Numbered from the stretch's first letter, positions 45,736 to 54,354 are shown. The stretch: DNA of 64,000 bases from Planctomycetota bacterium (GCA_016200135.1 JACQFI010000037.1:62001-126000), one strand, 5' to 3'. Notes: generated by a model not told the origin, from the sequence alone. Translations and numbers: made by a program.

Positions 45736-46040
45736 GGCCGTTCTTACCGCAGAAACGCGGAGAACGGCACGCGTCTATTCACGCTTTGGCATGCGATATT
45801 TAGTTGGGGTTTCGCACGCTAATTCGTGCCTGACGGGACGAAGACCGCACTCATATACGGAGCACTAGAAGAGCTTTTACCAATCCAGGCCGTGCGGTTC
45901 TTTGCGCCTTAGCGTCTTTGCGTGAGACCCTTCCGTGCCGTGTCTTGCGTGAGCAATCGGCGCTGGCGCGGGGAAACAGGCAAGCTATCTTTTCCTCTAC
46001 CGCCTTTGGAATTTACTCTAGCTACGCGGGAGCCGCTCCC
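45736..46040. other. 305-base gap with dispersed-repeat arms
   Basis: ACCGCAGAAACGCGGAGAA (45746-45764) and TTTGCGCCTTAGCGTCTTTGCGTGAGA (split over 45901-45927) are arms of a dispersed GACGC/GCGTC repeat family. The GGGAG site at 46028-46032 belongs to the next gene. No gene is visible. Confidence 0.5.
45746..45927. repeat. dispersed inverted-repeat element, copy 1
   Basis: The left arm ACCGCAGAAACGCGGAGAA and right arm TTTGCGCCTTAGCGTC (45901-45916) flank about 140 bases. The arms match the accgcag-agacgc / gcgtcttgcggt type of dispersed intergenic repeat. Related arms lie near 50291 and 55050. Confidence 0.5.
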
Positions 46041-46949
46041 ATGAAGACCTCGTTTTCCACGCTCGGCTGTCCCGACTGGAACCTCGAACAGATCGCGCAG
46101 AACGCCGTGGCACTGGGCTACGACGGCGTGGAGCTGCGCACGCACACCGACGGCAACCACTTTCATCCGGACGCGTCCCTCGCCGAGGCACAGCGCACGG
46201 GCGAGATGTTTCATGCCAAAGGCGTGCCGGTGATGAGCATCAAAGGTTACACGCGCTTCGCGTTCACCGATGCGAACGAGGTCGCGCAGAACCAGGCGCT
46301 GATGCGCAAGCTGATCGGGGTCGCCGAGGCCATGAAGGCGCCGCACATTCGGACCTTCGCGGGGCAGGTGCCGCAGGGCGCGACCTTCGACGCGATGGTG
46401 GAGACCGTGGGCAAGGCGCTTAAACCCCTGGCGAAAGAAGCGGCGGACAAAGGCATCACGATCGCGCTGGAGACCCACGACGACTGGTGCGCGGGCGCGT
46501 CGGTGATGCGGCTGATTGACATCGCGGGCTCGAAGGGCTTCGGGATCGTCTACGACATCTTCAACGCGTTCCATTCGGGCGCGGAGAGCTGGGACCAGAC
46601 GTACGAGCAGGTAAAGGAGCACATCTGCTACTGCCATTTAAAGGACGGCTACCAAGGTCCCGACGGCAAGAACCATTACGTGCTGGTGGGCGCGGGCGAC
46701 CTGCCGGTGCAGGAGATCCTCGCGCGCTTCAAGGCCGATGGGTACAAGGGCTACTTCAGCTTCGAATGGGAGAAGAAGTGGCACCCGGAGATCGAGCCGC
46801 CCGAGCGCGCGTTTCCGCACTTCCCGCACAAGGTCCACGCACTGTGGGACGCGGCGAGTTTCGCGAAGAAGGCGAAGCCCGCAGCCATGAAGCCTGCGAA
46901 AGCAAAGAAGGCCTCCAAGAAGAAGTCCACCTCGAAGAAAAAACGATAA
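46041..46949 (+). CDS. sugar isomerase/epimerase-like TIM-barrel protein with basic Lys/Ala tail
   Basis: The 302-residue protein is a xylose-isomerase-like TIM barrel: FSTLGCPDWNLEQIAQNAV, YDGVELRTHTDG, LETHDDWCAG, IVYDIFNAFHSG, CHLKDGYQG. Metal-site Glu, His and Asp residues are present. The last ~35 residues are a Lys/Ala/Pro-rich tail (AKPAAMKPAKAKKASKKKS) like histone H1, unusual for this family. It starts with GGGAG eight bases before ATG 46041, and the DUF1611 gene begins nine bases after its stop codon. It is probably the first gene of a 46041-50268 operon. Confidence 0.8.
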   Translation: MKTSFSTLGCPDWNLEQIAQNAVALGYDGVELRTHTDGNHFHPDASLAEAQRTGEMFHAKGVPVMSIKGYTRFAFTDANEVAQNQALMRKLIGVAEAMKAPHIRTFAGQVPQGATFDAMVETVGKALKPLAKEAADKGITIALETHDDWCAGASVMRLIDIAGSKGFGIVYDIFNAFHSGAESWDQTYEQVKEHICYCHLKDGYQGPDGKNHYVLVGAGDLPVQEILARFKADGYKGYFSFEWEKKWHPEIEPPERAFPHFPHKVHALWDAASFAKKAKPAAMKPAKAKKASKKKSTSKKKR

Positions 46950-46958
46950 GGAAACGCC

Positions 46959-48047
46959 ATGGCCAAAAAACGCCGGATGATGATTCTGACGGAAGGGCAA
47001 CTGGGCATTTTTTCGTCGAAGACCGCGGTGTCGGTGATCCGCTACTGTCCGGAGGAGACCGCGTGCGTGCTGGATGCGGTGGCGGCGAAGAATGGCAAGC
47101 CGCTCGAAGAGGTCGTCGGCGTCGGGAAGGGCATCCCGATCGTGAAGAACGTCGCCGAGGGGTTGCAGTATAAGCCGACGCAACTGCTGATCGGCATCGC
47201 GCCGGTGGGCGGGCGGCTGCCGCAGGCGTGGCGCAAGATCATCCTGCAGGCGATTCACGCGGGGCTGGACGTGGTGAGCGGGCTGCACCACATCCTGGGC
47301 GAAGACGCGGAGTTCGCGCGCGCGGCCAAGAAGAAGCGCGTGAAGATCTGGGACTTGCGCCTGCCGCCGCCGGGAATCAGCGTCGCGGAAGATAAGCTGC
47401 GCGCGCTGCCGCAGAAGCGCATCGCGCTGGTGGGTTCGGACTGCAACCTGGGGAAGATGGTGACCGCGATCGAGCTCGACCGGGGCCTGCGCCGCGCGGG
47501 GTACGACAGCGAGTTCGTCGCGACGGGCCAGACGGGGATCATGATCGCGGGCTCTGGGATAGCGACCGACCACGTGCTCAGCGATTACGTGAACGGGGCT
47601 GCGGAGCGGCTCTGCTGGGACCGCCGCAAGCGCCCGATTTTGGTGATCGAGGGGCAGGGCAGCGTCTACCATCCGGCGTACAGCGGCGTGACGGTGGGCA
47701 TGCTGCATGGTTCGATGCCGCACGCGATTCTCTTCCAGCACGGACCGGCGCGGACGAAGATCAGCCACTACGAACAGTTCCCGATCTATCCACTGAAGGC
47801 GGCGATCAAGCTCGTCGAGGATCTGGTGCGGCCGCTGCTGCCGGCGCCGGTGATCGCAGTGAGCCTGAACACGGTGGGCATGACGCCGGCGGCGGCCGAC
47901 GCGGCGATGAATGCGATCGAGGACGAGACGGGCCTGCCCGCGCAGGACCCGATCCGGCACGGCACGGACAAGCTGGTGGCCGCGGCCGAGAGGGCGCTGG
48001 GATTGACGAAGTCCGCGGGCAAACCAGTGAAGGAAGCGCTGGTATGA
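46959..48047 (+). CDS. DUF1611 protein, probable D-glutamate N-acetyltransferase (DgcN-like)
   Basis: The 362-residue DUF1611 protein has an N-terminal domain (LGIFSSKTAVSVIRYCPEET) and a P-loop-type nucleotide-binding half with VGSDCNLGKMVTAIELDRG (about residue 150) and LVIEGQGSVYHPAYSG. A member called DgcN was shown in marine Pseudoalteromonas to acetylate D-glutamate, working with the enolase-superfamily partner DgcA. Here the next gene is an enolase-superfamily protein with a 4-base overlap (ATGA), so the same pathway is a good inference. The active-site residues are not known to me well enough to verify. Confidence 0.75.
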   Translation: MAKKRRMMILTEGQLGIFSSKTAVSVIRYCPEETACVLDAVAAKNGKPLEEVVGVGKGIPIVKNVAEGLQYKPTQLLIGIAPVGGRLPQAWRKIILQAIHAGLDVVSGLHHILGEDAEFARAAKKKRVKIWDLRLPPPGISVAEDKLRALPQKRIALVGSDCNLGKMVTAIELDRGLRRAGYDSEFVATGQTGIMIAGSGIATDHVLSDYVNGAAERLCWDRRKRPILVIEGQGSVYHPAYSGVTVGMLHGSMPHAILFQHGPARTKISHYEQFPIYPLKAAIKLVEDLVRPLLPAPVIAVSLNTVGMTPAAADAAMNAIEDETGLPAQDPIRHGTDKLVAAAERALGLTKSAGKPVKEALV

Positions 48048-49063
48048 AACTCTCCGCCGAGTACCTCGACCTGAAACTGCGGCACACCTTTACCATCGCG
48101 CGTTCTTCGTCGGACTACGCCAACAACGTGCTCCTGCGGCTGCGCGACGGGCGGCACGAGGGCCTCGGCGAAGCCGCGCCACAGCGCTACTACGGGCAGA
48201 ACCAGGCCGGCTGCCGCCGCACGCTGCTCAAGATGGGCGCGTGCTTGAAGGATGCGGACCCGTTCGACCTCGAGCGCGTGCTGGATGGTCTTGCGAAGCG
48301 CTTTCCCAAAGAACCGAGCGCGCGCGCCGCGGTGGACATGGCGCTGCACGACCTCATCGGCCAGCGGACCGGGCTGCCCTTGTGGAAGTATTGGGGCCTG
48401 GATGCCGCGAAGACGCCGCAGACGTCGTTCACGATCGGCATCGACACTCTGGCGATGGTGCGCAAGAAGCTCGAAGAGGCCGAGCGCTTTCCCGTCCTGA
48501 AGATCAAGCTGGGCGTGCAGGGCGACATGGAGATCGTCAAGGAGGTCCGGCGGCTCTGCCCGAAGAAGACGCTGCGCGTGGACGCGAACTGCGGCTGGAG
48601 CGTGAAGGACGCGATCGCGAAGGCGAAGATTCTGGAGAAGCTGGGCGTGGAGTTCATCGAGCAGCCCGTGCCGCCGGGGCAGAACGCGAAGCTCAAGCGC
48701 ATCCAGGAGCGCATCGGGCTGCCGCTGATGGCGGACGAGTCGAGCCTGACGCCGGACGATATCCCGCCGCTACGCGGCTGCGTTAAGTGCATCAACATCA
48801 AGCTGGTGAAGTGCGGCGGGCTGCGCGACGCGCTGAAAATGATCCACACGGCGCGTGCGTGCGGGCTGAAGATCATGGTCGGCTGCATGATCGAGTCGAG
48901 CGTGCTGATCACCGCCGCCGCGCACCTGACGCCGCTGGTCGATTACGCGGACCTGGACGGGAACGTGCTGATCTCCAACGACCCGTTCGACGGCGTGAAG
49001 CTCGACAGGAACGCGAAGTTGTTGTTGCCGAACCGGGCTGGGCTGGGCGTGCGAGAAAGGTGA
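48044..49063 (+). CDS. enolase-superfamily epimerase/racemase (DgcA- or AE-epimerase-like)
   Basis: The 339-residue protein has the family catalytic set: KIK (Lys153/Lys155), metal ligands Asp180 (VDANCGW), Glu206 (IEQPVP) and Asp231 (MADESS), and Lys253 in NIKLVKCGGL, typical of dipeptide epimerases. It could epimerise L-Ala-D/L-Glu from murein or racemise N-acetyl-D-glutamate with the DUF1611 partner. Overlap with the previous gene is 4 bases (ATGA). The membrane protein gene follows within 10 bases. Confidence 0.85.
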   Translation: MKLSAEYLDLKLRHTFTIARSSSDYANNVLLRLRDGRHEGLGEAAPQRYYGQNQAGCRRTLLKMGACLKDADPFDLERVLDGLAKRFPKEPSARAAVDMALHDLIGQRTGLPLWKYWGLDAAKTPQTSFTIGIDTLAMVRKKLEEAERFPVLKIKLGVQGDMEIVKEVRRLCPKKTLRVDANCGWSVKDAIAKAKILEKLGVEFIEQPVPPGQNAKLKRIQERIGLPLMADESSLTPDDIPPLRGCVKCINIKLVKCGGLRDALKMIHTARACGLKIMVGCMIESSVLITAAAHLTPLVDYADLDGNVLISNDPFDGVKLDRNAKLLLPNRAGLGVRER

Positions 49064-49069
49064 GGCGTG

Positions 49070-49384
49070 ATGTCCGAGGCGAGCAGACGCAGCAAGTGGG
49101 CGCTCTATTTTGCGGTGATCGGCGTGGTCATGGCCGGTTTTGGCCTGGCGGCGCTGATCTTTCCGCGGAGCGTGCGCGTCGATCCGGTCCTGCCCGTGAT
49201 CCTGATTTACGTCGGCGCGCCCGTCTTTTTCTTCTCGGGCCTGCTCATGGCGGCCTTCGATCTACTGATCCGCGGTCATTCGAAGCTCAGCGTCTACGGC
49301 GTGGCCCTCAATCTTGTCCTGCCTTGCGCGGTCATCGCATCGCTTCATTTCGCCGTGGGCGGACTTGGACCTTGGATGAAGTAG
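49070..49384 (+). CDS. small membrane protein of unknown function
   Basis: The 104-residue protein has three hydrophobic segments (ALYFAVIGVVMAGFGLAALI, VLPVILIYVGAPVFFFSGLL and ALNLVLPCAVIASLHFAVGG). It is an integral inner-membrane protein by hydropathy. No family is recognised. An ATG at 49070 is preferred over the GTG at 49067. It sits between the enolase-superfamily gene and an isomerase gene, so a transport-related or accessory role in the same operon is possible. Confidence 0.55.
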   Translation: MSEASRRSKWALYFAVIGVVMAGFGLAALIFPRSVRVDPVLPVILIYVGAPVFFFSGLLMAAFDLLIRGHSKLSVYGVALNLVLPCAVIASLHFAVGGLGPWMK

Positions 49385-49395
49385 GAGGGCCCCGC

Positions 49396-50268
49396 ATGTC
49401 CGCCGCGCAACTTACCATGCTCAATTCAATGGCCGACCGCGAGTTTGAGCGGGCGCTCGACATGCATGCGGCGTGGAACTTGAAATGGTTGGATCTTAAG
49501 GACGCGATCTTCGGCAAGTCGATCACCCAGATCTCCACCGATGAAGCGCAGCGCGCGGCCGAGATGGCGCAGGCGCGCGGATTGCGGGTCTGCTGCTTCT
49601 CGACGACGCTCTTCGCGGACAAGATCGAGAAGGGCGAGGCGCACTTCCGCGCGCAGCACTTAGGGCCGCTGGCGCAGACGCTCGAGGCCGCGCGCATCTT
49701 GAAGCCGACGTTCGTGCGGCTGATCGTGGCGCAATCCGCCGAGCGCAAGGCGTTCGCGAACAGTGCGGTGCATGTGCGTCAAAAGGCTCCGTGGCTGTAC
49801 GACCTCTACCGCGAGGCCATCGGCCAGATCGCGGCGGCGGGCTTCAAGGCTACGATCGAGAACGAGATCGACGGGAGCCTCTTTGCGCATCCGCTCGAGG
49901 TCATCGATTTCTTCGAGGAACTCGACTGCGACGGCCGCGTGACCTTTACGTGGGACGTGCAGAATCTATGGGAGCAGGGCACGTTCCCGAGCGTGCAGGT
50001 GTATGAAGCGCTGAAGCCGCTGATCGGCTACTACCACCTCAAGGGCGGGCAGCGCGAGGGCGCGTCGAGCGCGCTCCACTGGCGGGCGGGATTGGCGGAT
50101 GCGTCGTGGCCCGTGGCGGAGATCACGCGGCGCGTGGTGGCCGACGGCGTGAGCCCGGTGATCTGCCTGAACCCATCGCACGGGAAGGCGAAGCCGGGGT
50201 ACGACTACGAGCGCATGGTGGAGCGCGATCTGGCGTTTATTCGCGGAGCGGTGCAGGGGCTTGAGTGA
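49396..50268 (+). CDS. sugar isomerase-like TIM-barrel protein
   Basis: The 290-residue protein is of the xylose-isomerase-like TIM-barrel family: LKWLDLKDAIFG, VRLIVAQSAERK, ATIENEIDGSLFAHP, FTWDVQNLWEQG, YYHLKGGQRE. Glu in ENE, Asp in TWDVQN and His in YYHLKGG fit the metal site. AGGAGGG lies 6 bases before ATG 49396, which fixes the start. The catalytic substrate is unknown, but co-location with the D-glutamate-like pair suggests catabolism of sugar acids or amino sugars. It ends the operon before an inverted repeat. Confidence 0.75.
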   Translation: MSAAQLTMLNSMADREFERALDMHAAWNLKWLDLKDAIFGKSITQISTDEAQRAAEMAQARGLRVCCFSTTLFADKIEKGEAHFRAQHLGPLAQTLEAARILKPTFVRLIVAQSAERKAFANSAVHVRQKAPWLYDLYREAIGQIAAAGFKATIENEIDGSLFAHPLEVIDFFEELDCDGRVTFTWDVQNLWEQGTFPSVQVYEALKPLIGYYHLKGGQREGASSALHWRAGLADASWPVAEITRRVVADGVSPVICLNPSHGKAKPGYDYERMVERDLAFIRGAVQGLE

Positions 50269-50290
50269 ATTGCAAAGATGAACAGATTGG

Positions 50291-50357
50291 GCCGCCATGA
50301 CGCCAAGAAGCAATCGCGTATAAAACCTTTGCTTGGCGAATTTGGCGTCTTGGCGGC
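50291..50357. repeat. dispersed inverted-repeat element, copy 2
   Basis: GCCGCCATGACGCCAA (50291-50306) and TTGGCGTCTTGGCGGC (50342-50357) form a 16-base inverted repeat with one mismatch, in the gap between convergent genes. It may double as a bidirectional terminator. Confidence 0.75.
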
Positions 50358-50375
50358 AAATCTTTTAAGTGCGAA

Positions 50376-51104
50376 TCATTTTAGTTCTCCAGCATCGAGA
50401 CTGATCCCCAGCTCCTTCAACTGCTTCTCGGCTGCCTGGGCCCAGCCGCGGTTGGCGGCGGGGCTGGCGGGGCTGGGGTGCAGGATTTTCCCGATCTGAA
50501 CGTCGAGGCCCACGAGAGCTTCTTCGGCCCGGGCGCGGGCGAATTCACCTACGCCGATCACGAGGCGCGGCTTGAGGCATTCGACGGTGGCGCGCAAGGC
50601 TTTATCGCAGGCCTTGAGCAGCGGCGCGCGCTCGGACTCGGGCAGCTTGTCCGGCGTGCGGTTCGCGCCGCCGGCTTCCATGAAGACGAGAGGGCAGTAG
50701 TTCACCACAAAAAAGCGCGCGAAGAAGCGCTCAGGGGTTCCGAAGCGGCCGCGCGCCCAGCCCCACAGCCGCGCGCCGCTCACTTCGCTGCGCGGGCAGG
50801 CGAAGCCTTCGATGGGCCGCTGGGGATTTTCCTGGGCGGGTTTGCCGACGGGCGCGTGGATGCCCAGCCAGTCGCGGACGAGGGCGACTTCGCCGAAGGG
50901 TACGCCGGTCTGCGCCATGCCGAACGGACCGGGGTTCATGCCGAGGAGGACGAATTCGCGCGGGGCCTGGCCGAACTTTTTCAGGTAGAGCTCGTGCGGG
51001 GCGCGGGCGTATTCGAGCGGGTTGTAGACGTGCGTGACCGGCGCGCCGAAGCGCAGCGGCTTGAGTTCGACGGTCAGGGCGACAGTAATTTGAATCAGCT
51101 TCAC
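50376..51104 (-). CDS. SMUG1-type single-strand-selective uracil-DNA glycosylase
   Basis: The 242-residue protein has the SMUG1 motif GMNPGPFGMAQTGVPFG at residues 55-71, with Asn57 as the likely catalytic asparagine, and the C-terminal HPSPASPAANRGW motif (His near 216). SMUG enzymes excise uracil and oxidised pyrimidines from DNA. Bacterial SMUG1 is uncommon and is known from PVC-like lineages. Start GTG 51104 has GGAA nine bases upstream. Confidence 0.85.
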   Translation of the reverse strand: MKLIQITVALTVELKPLRFGAPVTHVYNPLEYARAPHELYLKKFGQAPREFVLLGMNPGPFGMAQTGVPFGEVALVRDWLGIHAPVGKPAQENPQRPIEGFACPRSEVSGARLWGWARGRFGTPERFFARFFVVNYCPLVFMEAGGANRTPDKLPESERAPLLKACDKALRATVECLKPRLVIGVGEFARARAEEALVGLDVQIGKILHPSPASPAANRGWAQAAEKQLKELGISLDAGELK

Positions 51105-51140
51105 GCGCGTTTTCCGATGCGCCGCGAGGGGCGCTCATTT

Positions 51141-53297
51141 TTACTGCAGGTTGTCGCTTTCCAGGGCCGGATTCTTCGAGCGCGGGTCTTCCTTGGGATC
51201 CTCGAGCAGGTCTTCTTCGACCTGGGACGCGTCGCGGGGGGGAGGGTTTGTAACGGACTCGATGCCGGTTTCCTCGACGATGGCGGCGAGCTGTCCTTCC
51301 ATCTCGGGCGTCGATTCGAGGGCGGATTCGAAGACGCTGGTGCCGGAGGACTCCTTGTCGTCCTGGCTTTGCAGTTCGCTAAGGCGCTGGCGGTAGGCGG
51401 CGATCAGGTCGTGGCGGGTGAGCATGGCGACGACGCGGCGCGTGCCCACGGTCCCGCGCGGCTTGTTGCGCCGCGAGGTCCGGTCCACGAGCCGCGATGC
51501 GCTGGTGAGCTCTTCGACGACGGGCAGCTCGTCGATGCTCTTTTGCGTGAAGAGCGTGAGCGCGTCGCTGAGGCGTGTTTCGAGGGTGACGGTGGGGACG
51601 TTGGAGGTGCCGAGGTCGCCGGCGACGACGAGGGAGCCGACGGCCTGTTCGTTCATGATGTGGCGGAGGTCTCCGAGGGAGAAGATGCCGACGAGGTAGC
51701 CGTCCTCGTCCACGATAGGGAACGTGGAAGCGGTGGAGTGTTTGATCTTTTCGAGGACCTTGTGGTAGGGCATGTCAGCGGGAATCGGATCGGGCTTGAC
51801 GCGGCCGGTGAGCGCGTCCTTGACGCGGATGTCTTCGAGGACGTTGATGAGGAAGTCGCCGCGGTGCGCGGGCGAGTCGGCGATGTTCGCGACCTGGGCT
51901 TCTTCGACCGAGAACGAAGTCGTGAGCAGGTAGGTGGAGGCGCAGCAGAGCATCAGGGGTACGACGAGGCCGTACGAGCCGGACATCTCGGAGATTAGCA
52001 CCAGGCTGGCGATGGGCGTTTTGGTGGATCCGGAGAAGACGCCGCCCATGGCGACGACGATCATCCCCGCGCGGGCACCGGGGGTGAGCGCCAGGGATTC
52101 GGGCAGCGGGAGGCTATTCGTGAACTTGCCGTAGGCGGCGCCGGTGAGGCCGCCGACGAGCAGGATGGGAAAGAGCAGGCCGCCCGAAGCGCCGCAGCCG
52201 ACGGTGAGACCCGTGGCGAGGATGCGGCAGAGGAGCACGACCACGAGCATCGTAATGCCGAAGGAGACGTAGGAGGGTTCGCGGGTGGAGACGCCGAGCG
52301 CATCGCCGATGATCTGGCGGACCAGGATGCGGCCTTCGCCCATGAGGTCGCTGGGCGCCATGTGATAGGTGACCATCATGAAGGCCGTCAGTATGCCGAG
52401 CGCGAGGCCGCCCAGTGCGGGCTTCATCAGACCGGGGATGGGCAGGCGCCGGGCTACCGTCTCTTTGATCAGGCGGATGCCGCGGACCATCAGCAACGCG
52501 ACGATCGCGCAGCAGACGGAGAGCAGCGCGTAATGCAGAAGTTCGCCGACCATGTTCCCGCCGTCGCTCGGGTAGGACGGCGTCCAGTTCCCGAACATGC
52601 CCATGGAAGGAAACTGGAGGGCGTGGCCCTGGCCGAGGATCGCGGTGAAGACGGAGTACGCGGTGACCGAGCATATGACGCCGGGAATCACGGCATCGTG
52701 TTCGAAGTCGGGTTCGCGGTAGAGCATCTCCGCGGCGAAGAGCGCGCCGCCCAAGGGCGCGCGCAGCACGGCGCCCAGGCCGCCCGCGCAGCCGGCGAGC
52801 ATCAAGATGCGGCGGTCGCGGATCGAGAGCCCGAACGTGCCGCCGATGAAGGAGCCGACGCCCGCGCCGATCTGCGCGGTGGGCCCTTCCTTTCCCGCGC
52901 TGCCGCCGCTGCCGATGGTGAGGATCGTGCAGAGGCCCTTGAGCCAGGGAACGACCGGCCGGATCACGCCCTTGCCTTTGTGGAAGGCGTGGATCACTTC
53001 GTCCGTGCCGCCGCCGCCGACTTCGGGCGCCCACTTGATGGCGATGGCGCCCGCGAGAAAGTGGCAGAAGCAGGGCGCGCCGAGAATCAGCACCAGGCTG
53101 AGCAGCGAACCGGTCTCCTGCTTGTTGAGCCCATCCAGGAACAGGTAATCGTAAAGGTAGTAGAGGCCGCGGTCGAAGAGCACGCCGACCAACCCCGCGG
53201 CGATGCCGACGACCACGCAGAGCATTAATAAACGGATCCACGACTCCAGGTGGAAGAACTTGGCGAGTCTTTCCAGGAGTCTTCGTGGCGTGGGCAT
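51141..53297 (-). CDS. ClC-family chloride channel/antiporter with CBS domains
   Basis: The 718-residue protein has about ten membrane helices. It carries the ClC motif GSGGSAGKEGP at residues 129-139 (gating Glu137) and the C-terminal FSGSTKTPIASLVLISEMSG helix. Two CBS domains follow (about 490-548 and 557-640), then a disordered acidic tail. The proton-coupling Glu cannot be assigned with certainty from the sequence alone, so channel versus Cl-/H+ antiporter is open. It lies downstream of an AT-rich intergenic region shared with the pilin genes. Confidence 0.9.
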   Translation of the reverse strand: MPTPRRLLERLAKFFHLESWIRLLMLCVVVGIAAGLVGVLFDRGLYYLYDYLFLDGLNKQETGSLLSLVLILGAPCFCHFLAGAIAIKWAPEVGGGGTDEVIHAFHKGKGVIRPVVPWLKGLCTILTIGSGGSAGKEGPTAQIGAGVGSFIGGTFGLSIRDRRILMLAGCAGGLGAVLRAPLGGALFAAEMLYREPDFEHDAVIPGVICSVTAYSVFTAILGQGHALQFPSMGMFGNWTPSYPSDGGNMVGELLHYALLSVCCAIVALLMVRGIRLIKETVARRLPIPGLMKPALGGLALGILTAFMMVTYHMAPSDLMGEGRILVRQIIGDALGVSTREPSYVSFGITMLVVVLLCRILATGLTVGCGASGGLLFPILLVGGLTGAAYGKFTNSLPLPESLALTPGARAGMIVVAMGGVFSGSTKTPIASLVLISEMSGSYGLVVPLMLCCASTYLLTTSFSVEEAQVANIADSPAHRGDFLINVLEDIRVKDALTGRVKPDPIPADMPYHKVLEKIKHSTASTFPIVDEDGYLVGIFSLGDLRHIMNEQAVGSLVVAGDLGTSNVPTVTLETRLSDALTLFTQKSIDELPVVEELTSASRLVDRTSRRNKPRGTVGTRRVVAMLTRHDLIAAYRQRLSELQSQDDKESSGTSVFESALESTPEMEGQLAAIVEETGIESVTNPPPRDASQVEEDLLEDPKEDPRSKNPALESDNLQ

Positions 53298-53511
53298 CTT
53301 GGCTTCACCGCCGGCCGAGTGGAGTGTTCAAGCCTTGAGACGCGGGAACGTGCTGGTAACGTCGCGAGGCTTTGGAGACGCGCTTAAGAGGTGCGCTTAG
53401 CGGCCTGTGAACAGTATCGGCGGCGGGAAATGAGCGGTCAAGGAAGTCCGGGGTGGGAGGAATTGCGGCGAGCCCCTCAACGATAAGGTGCAGTTTTTGT
53501 TGGATGAAAAT

Positions 53512-53570
53512 TGACAAAATTTGTCAGACGATTGACAAGCCTTGACATTACCACAAAGTGCATGTGACAA
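53512..53570. promoter_or_regulatory. clustered GACA/TGTC elements upstream of the pilin promoter
   Basis: Five GACA or TGTC elements (53513, 53523, 53534, 53544, 53567) lie about 80-150 bases upstream of the candidate -12 box. Similar (C/G)TGTC clusters bind the PilR activator in Pseudomonas aeruginosa. TGACAAAATT occurs twice. Confidence 0.4.
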
Positions 53571-53650
53571 AATTGGAAATATGAGTGCATCATATAAAAT
53601 GTAAGCATTTGGAGATACTAGGTTAATATTATGAAATGAACATTGTGTCA

Positions 53651-53667
53651 TTGGAATTGAGTTTGCT
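53651..53667 (+). promoter_or_regulatory. candidate sigma-54 promoter of the pilin operon
   Basis: TTGGAATTGAGTTTGCT has GG (53653-53654) and GC (53665-53666) ten bases apart. The -24 box is imperfect (TTGGAA for TTGGCA) but -12 is TTGCT. Start would be near 53678, giving a leader of about 87 bases before ATG 53765. Confidence 0.45.
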
Positions 53668-53764
53668 GAACCTATTCCACGAGATCTGTCGCTCAGAGCT
53701 TCTGTTTCTTTCGTAGTGGGAAGACGTGGTTGCTGTCTGTCTGGGCAGCGGAAAGGAGCGCAGC

Positions 53765-54340
53765 ATGAAGAGTCGAGGCTTTACGCTGATCGAGCTGATG
53801 ATCGTCGTTGCGATCATCGCGATCATTGCAGCCATTGCGATCCCGAACTTGCTTCGGTCGCGCATGGCGGCGAACGAATCCGCGGCGATCGCGGCCTGTA
53901 AGACCTTCGCGGAAGCGCAGGACATCTACCGCCGCACCGACTGGGACAGCGACGGCGTGCTCGAGTACTCGCTCGCGATCTCGGGCGCCAACAGCCTGTA
54001 CGAAAAGACCGCCGGGACCGGCAACTTGACCTTGGTCGACGCCGCGTTTGCGACGGCCGAAGGCAACCCCGGCGTCGCGCAGCCGAAGGCCGGTTACGTC
54101 TTTACCGTGCTGACAGGCCAGGGCGCGAATGCTCCCGGCGGCACCAAGACCTACGTCGTCGGCACGAACATGACGCTCGGCTACGCGTGCAGCGCCATGC
54201 CGGCATCCTACGACGGCACGGGCCGCAACTCGTTCCAGATCAACAACACGGGCACCGTGTACCAGAAGGACCAGGGCTCGAGCGCCACGACGCACATCAC
54301 GACCTACGACCCGAACACCGGCTGGGTCGTGTCGGAATAA
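53765..54340 (+). CDS. type IV pilin-like/pseudopilin protein 1
   Basis: The 191-residue protein has a short leader MKSRG before the conserved FTLIELMIVVAIIAIIAAIA helix, with Gly at -1 and Glu at +5 as required by prepilin peptidase and assembly. The helix continues with IPNLLRSRMAANESAA, followed by a globular C-terminal domain (DIYRRTDWDSDGVLEY, GNSLYEKTAG-like, YVFTVLTGQG, SFQINNTGTVYQKDQG). AAAGGAG lies six bases before ATG 53765. It is followed by a paralogue and separated from it by a hairpin; it probably forms pilus or type II secretion pseudopilus fibres. Confidence 0.85.
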   Translation: MKSRGFTLIELMIVVAIIAIIAAIAIPNLLRSRMAANESAAIAACKTFAEAQDIYRRTDWDSDGVLEYSLAISGANSLYEKTAGTGNLTLVDAAFATAEGNPGVAQPKAGYVFTVLTGQGANAPGGTKTYVVGTNMTLGYACSAMPASYDGTGRNSFQINNTGTVYQKDQGSSATTHITTYDPNTGWVVSE

Positions 54341-54354
54341 GCACGTTGGAATGG

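Larger units (their letters stand above)
53298..53764. other. divergent regulatory region between the ClC gene and the pilins
   Basis: The 467-base gap contains an AT-rich stretch (53480-53650). TGACAAAATTTGTCA (53512-53526) is a perfect palindrome. Further GACA/TGTC elements occur at 53534, 53544 and 53567, and TATAAAAT at 53593. A sigma-54-type element lies at 53651-53667. No gene is visible. Confidence 0.5.

Noticed and set aside
50478..51998. Plus-strand open frame of about 506 codons
   Set aside because: It is antisense to the SMUG1-type and ClC genes, which both have strong family motifs.
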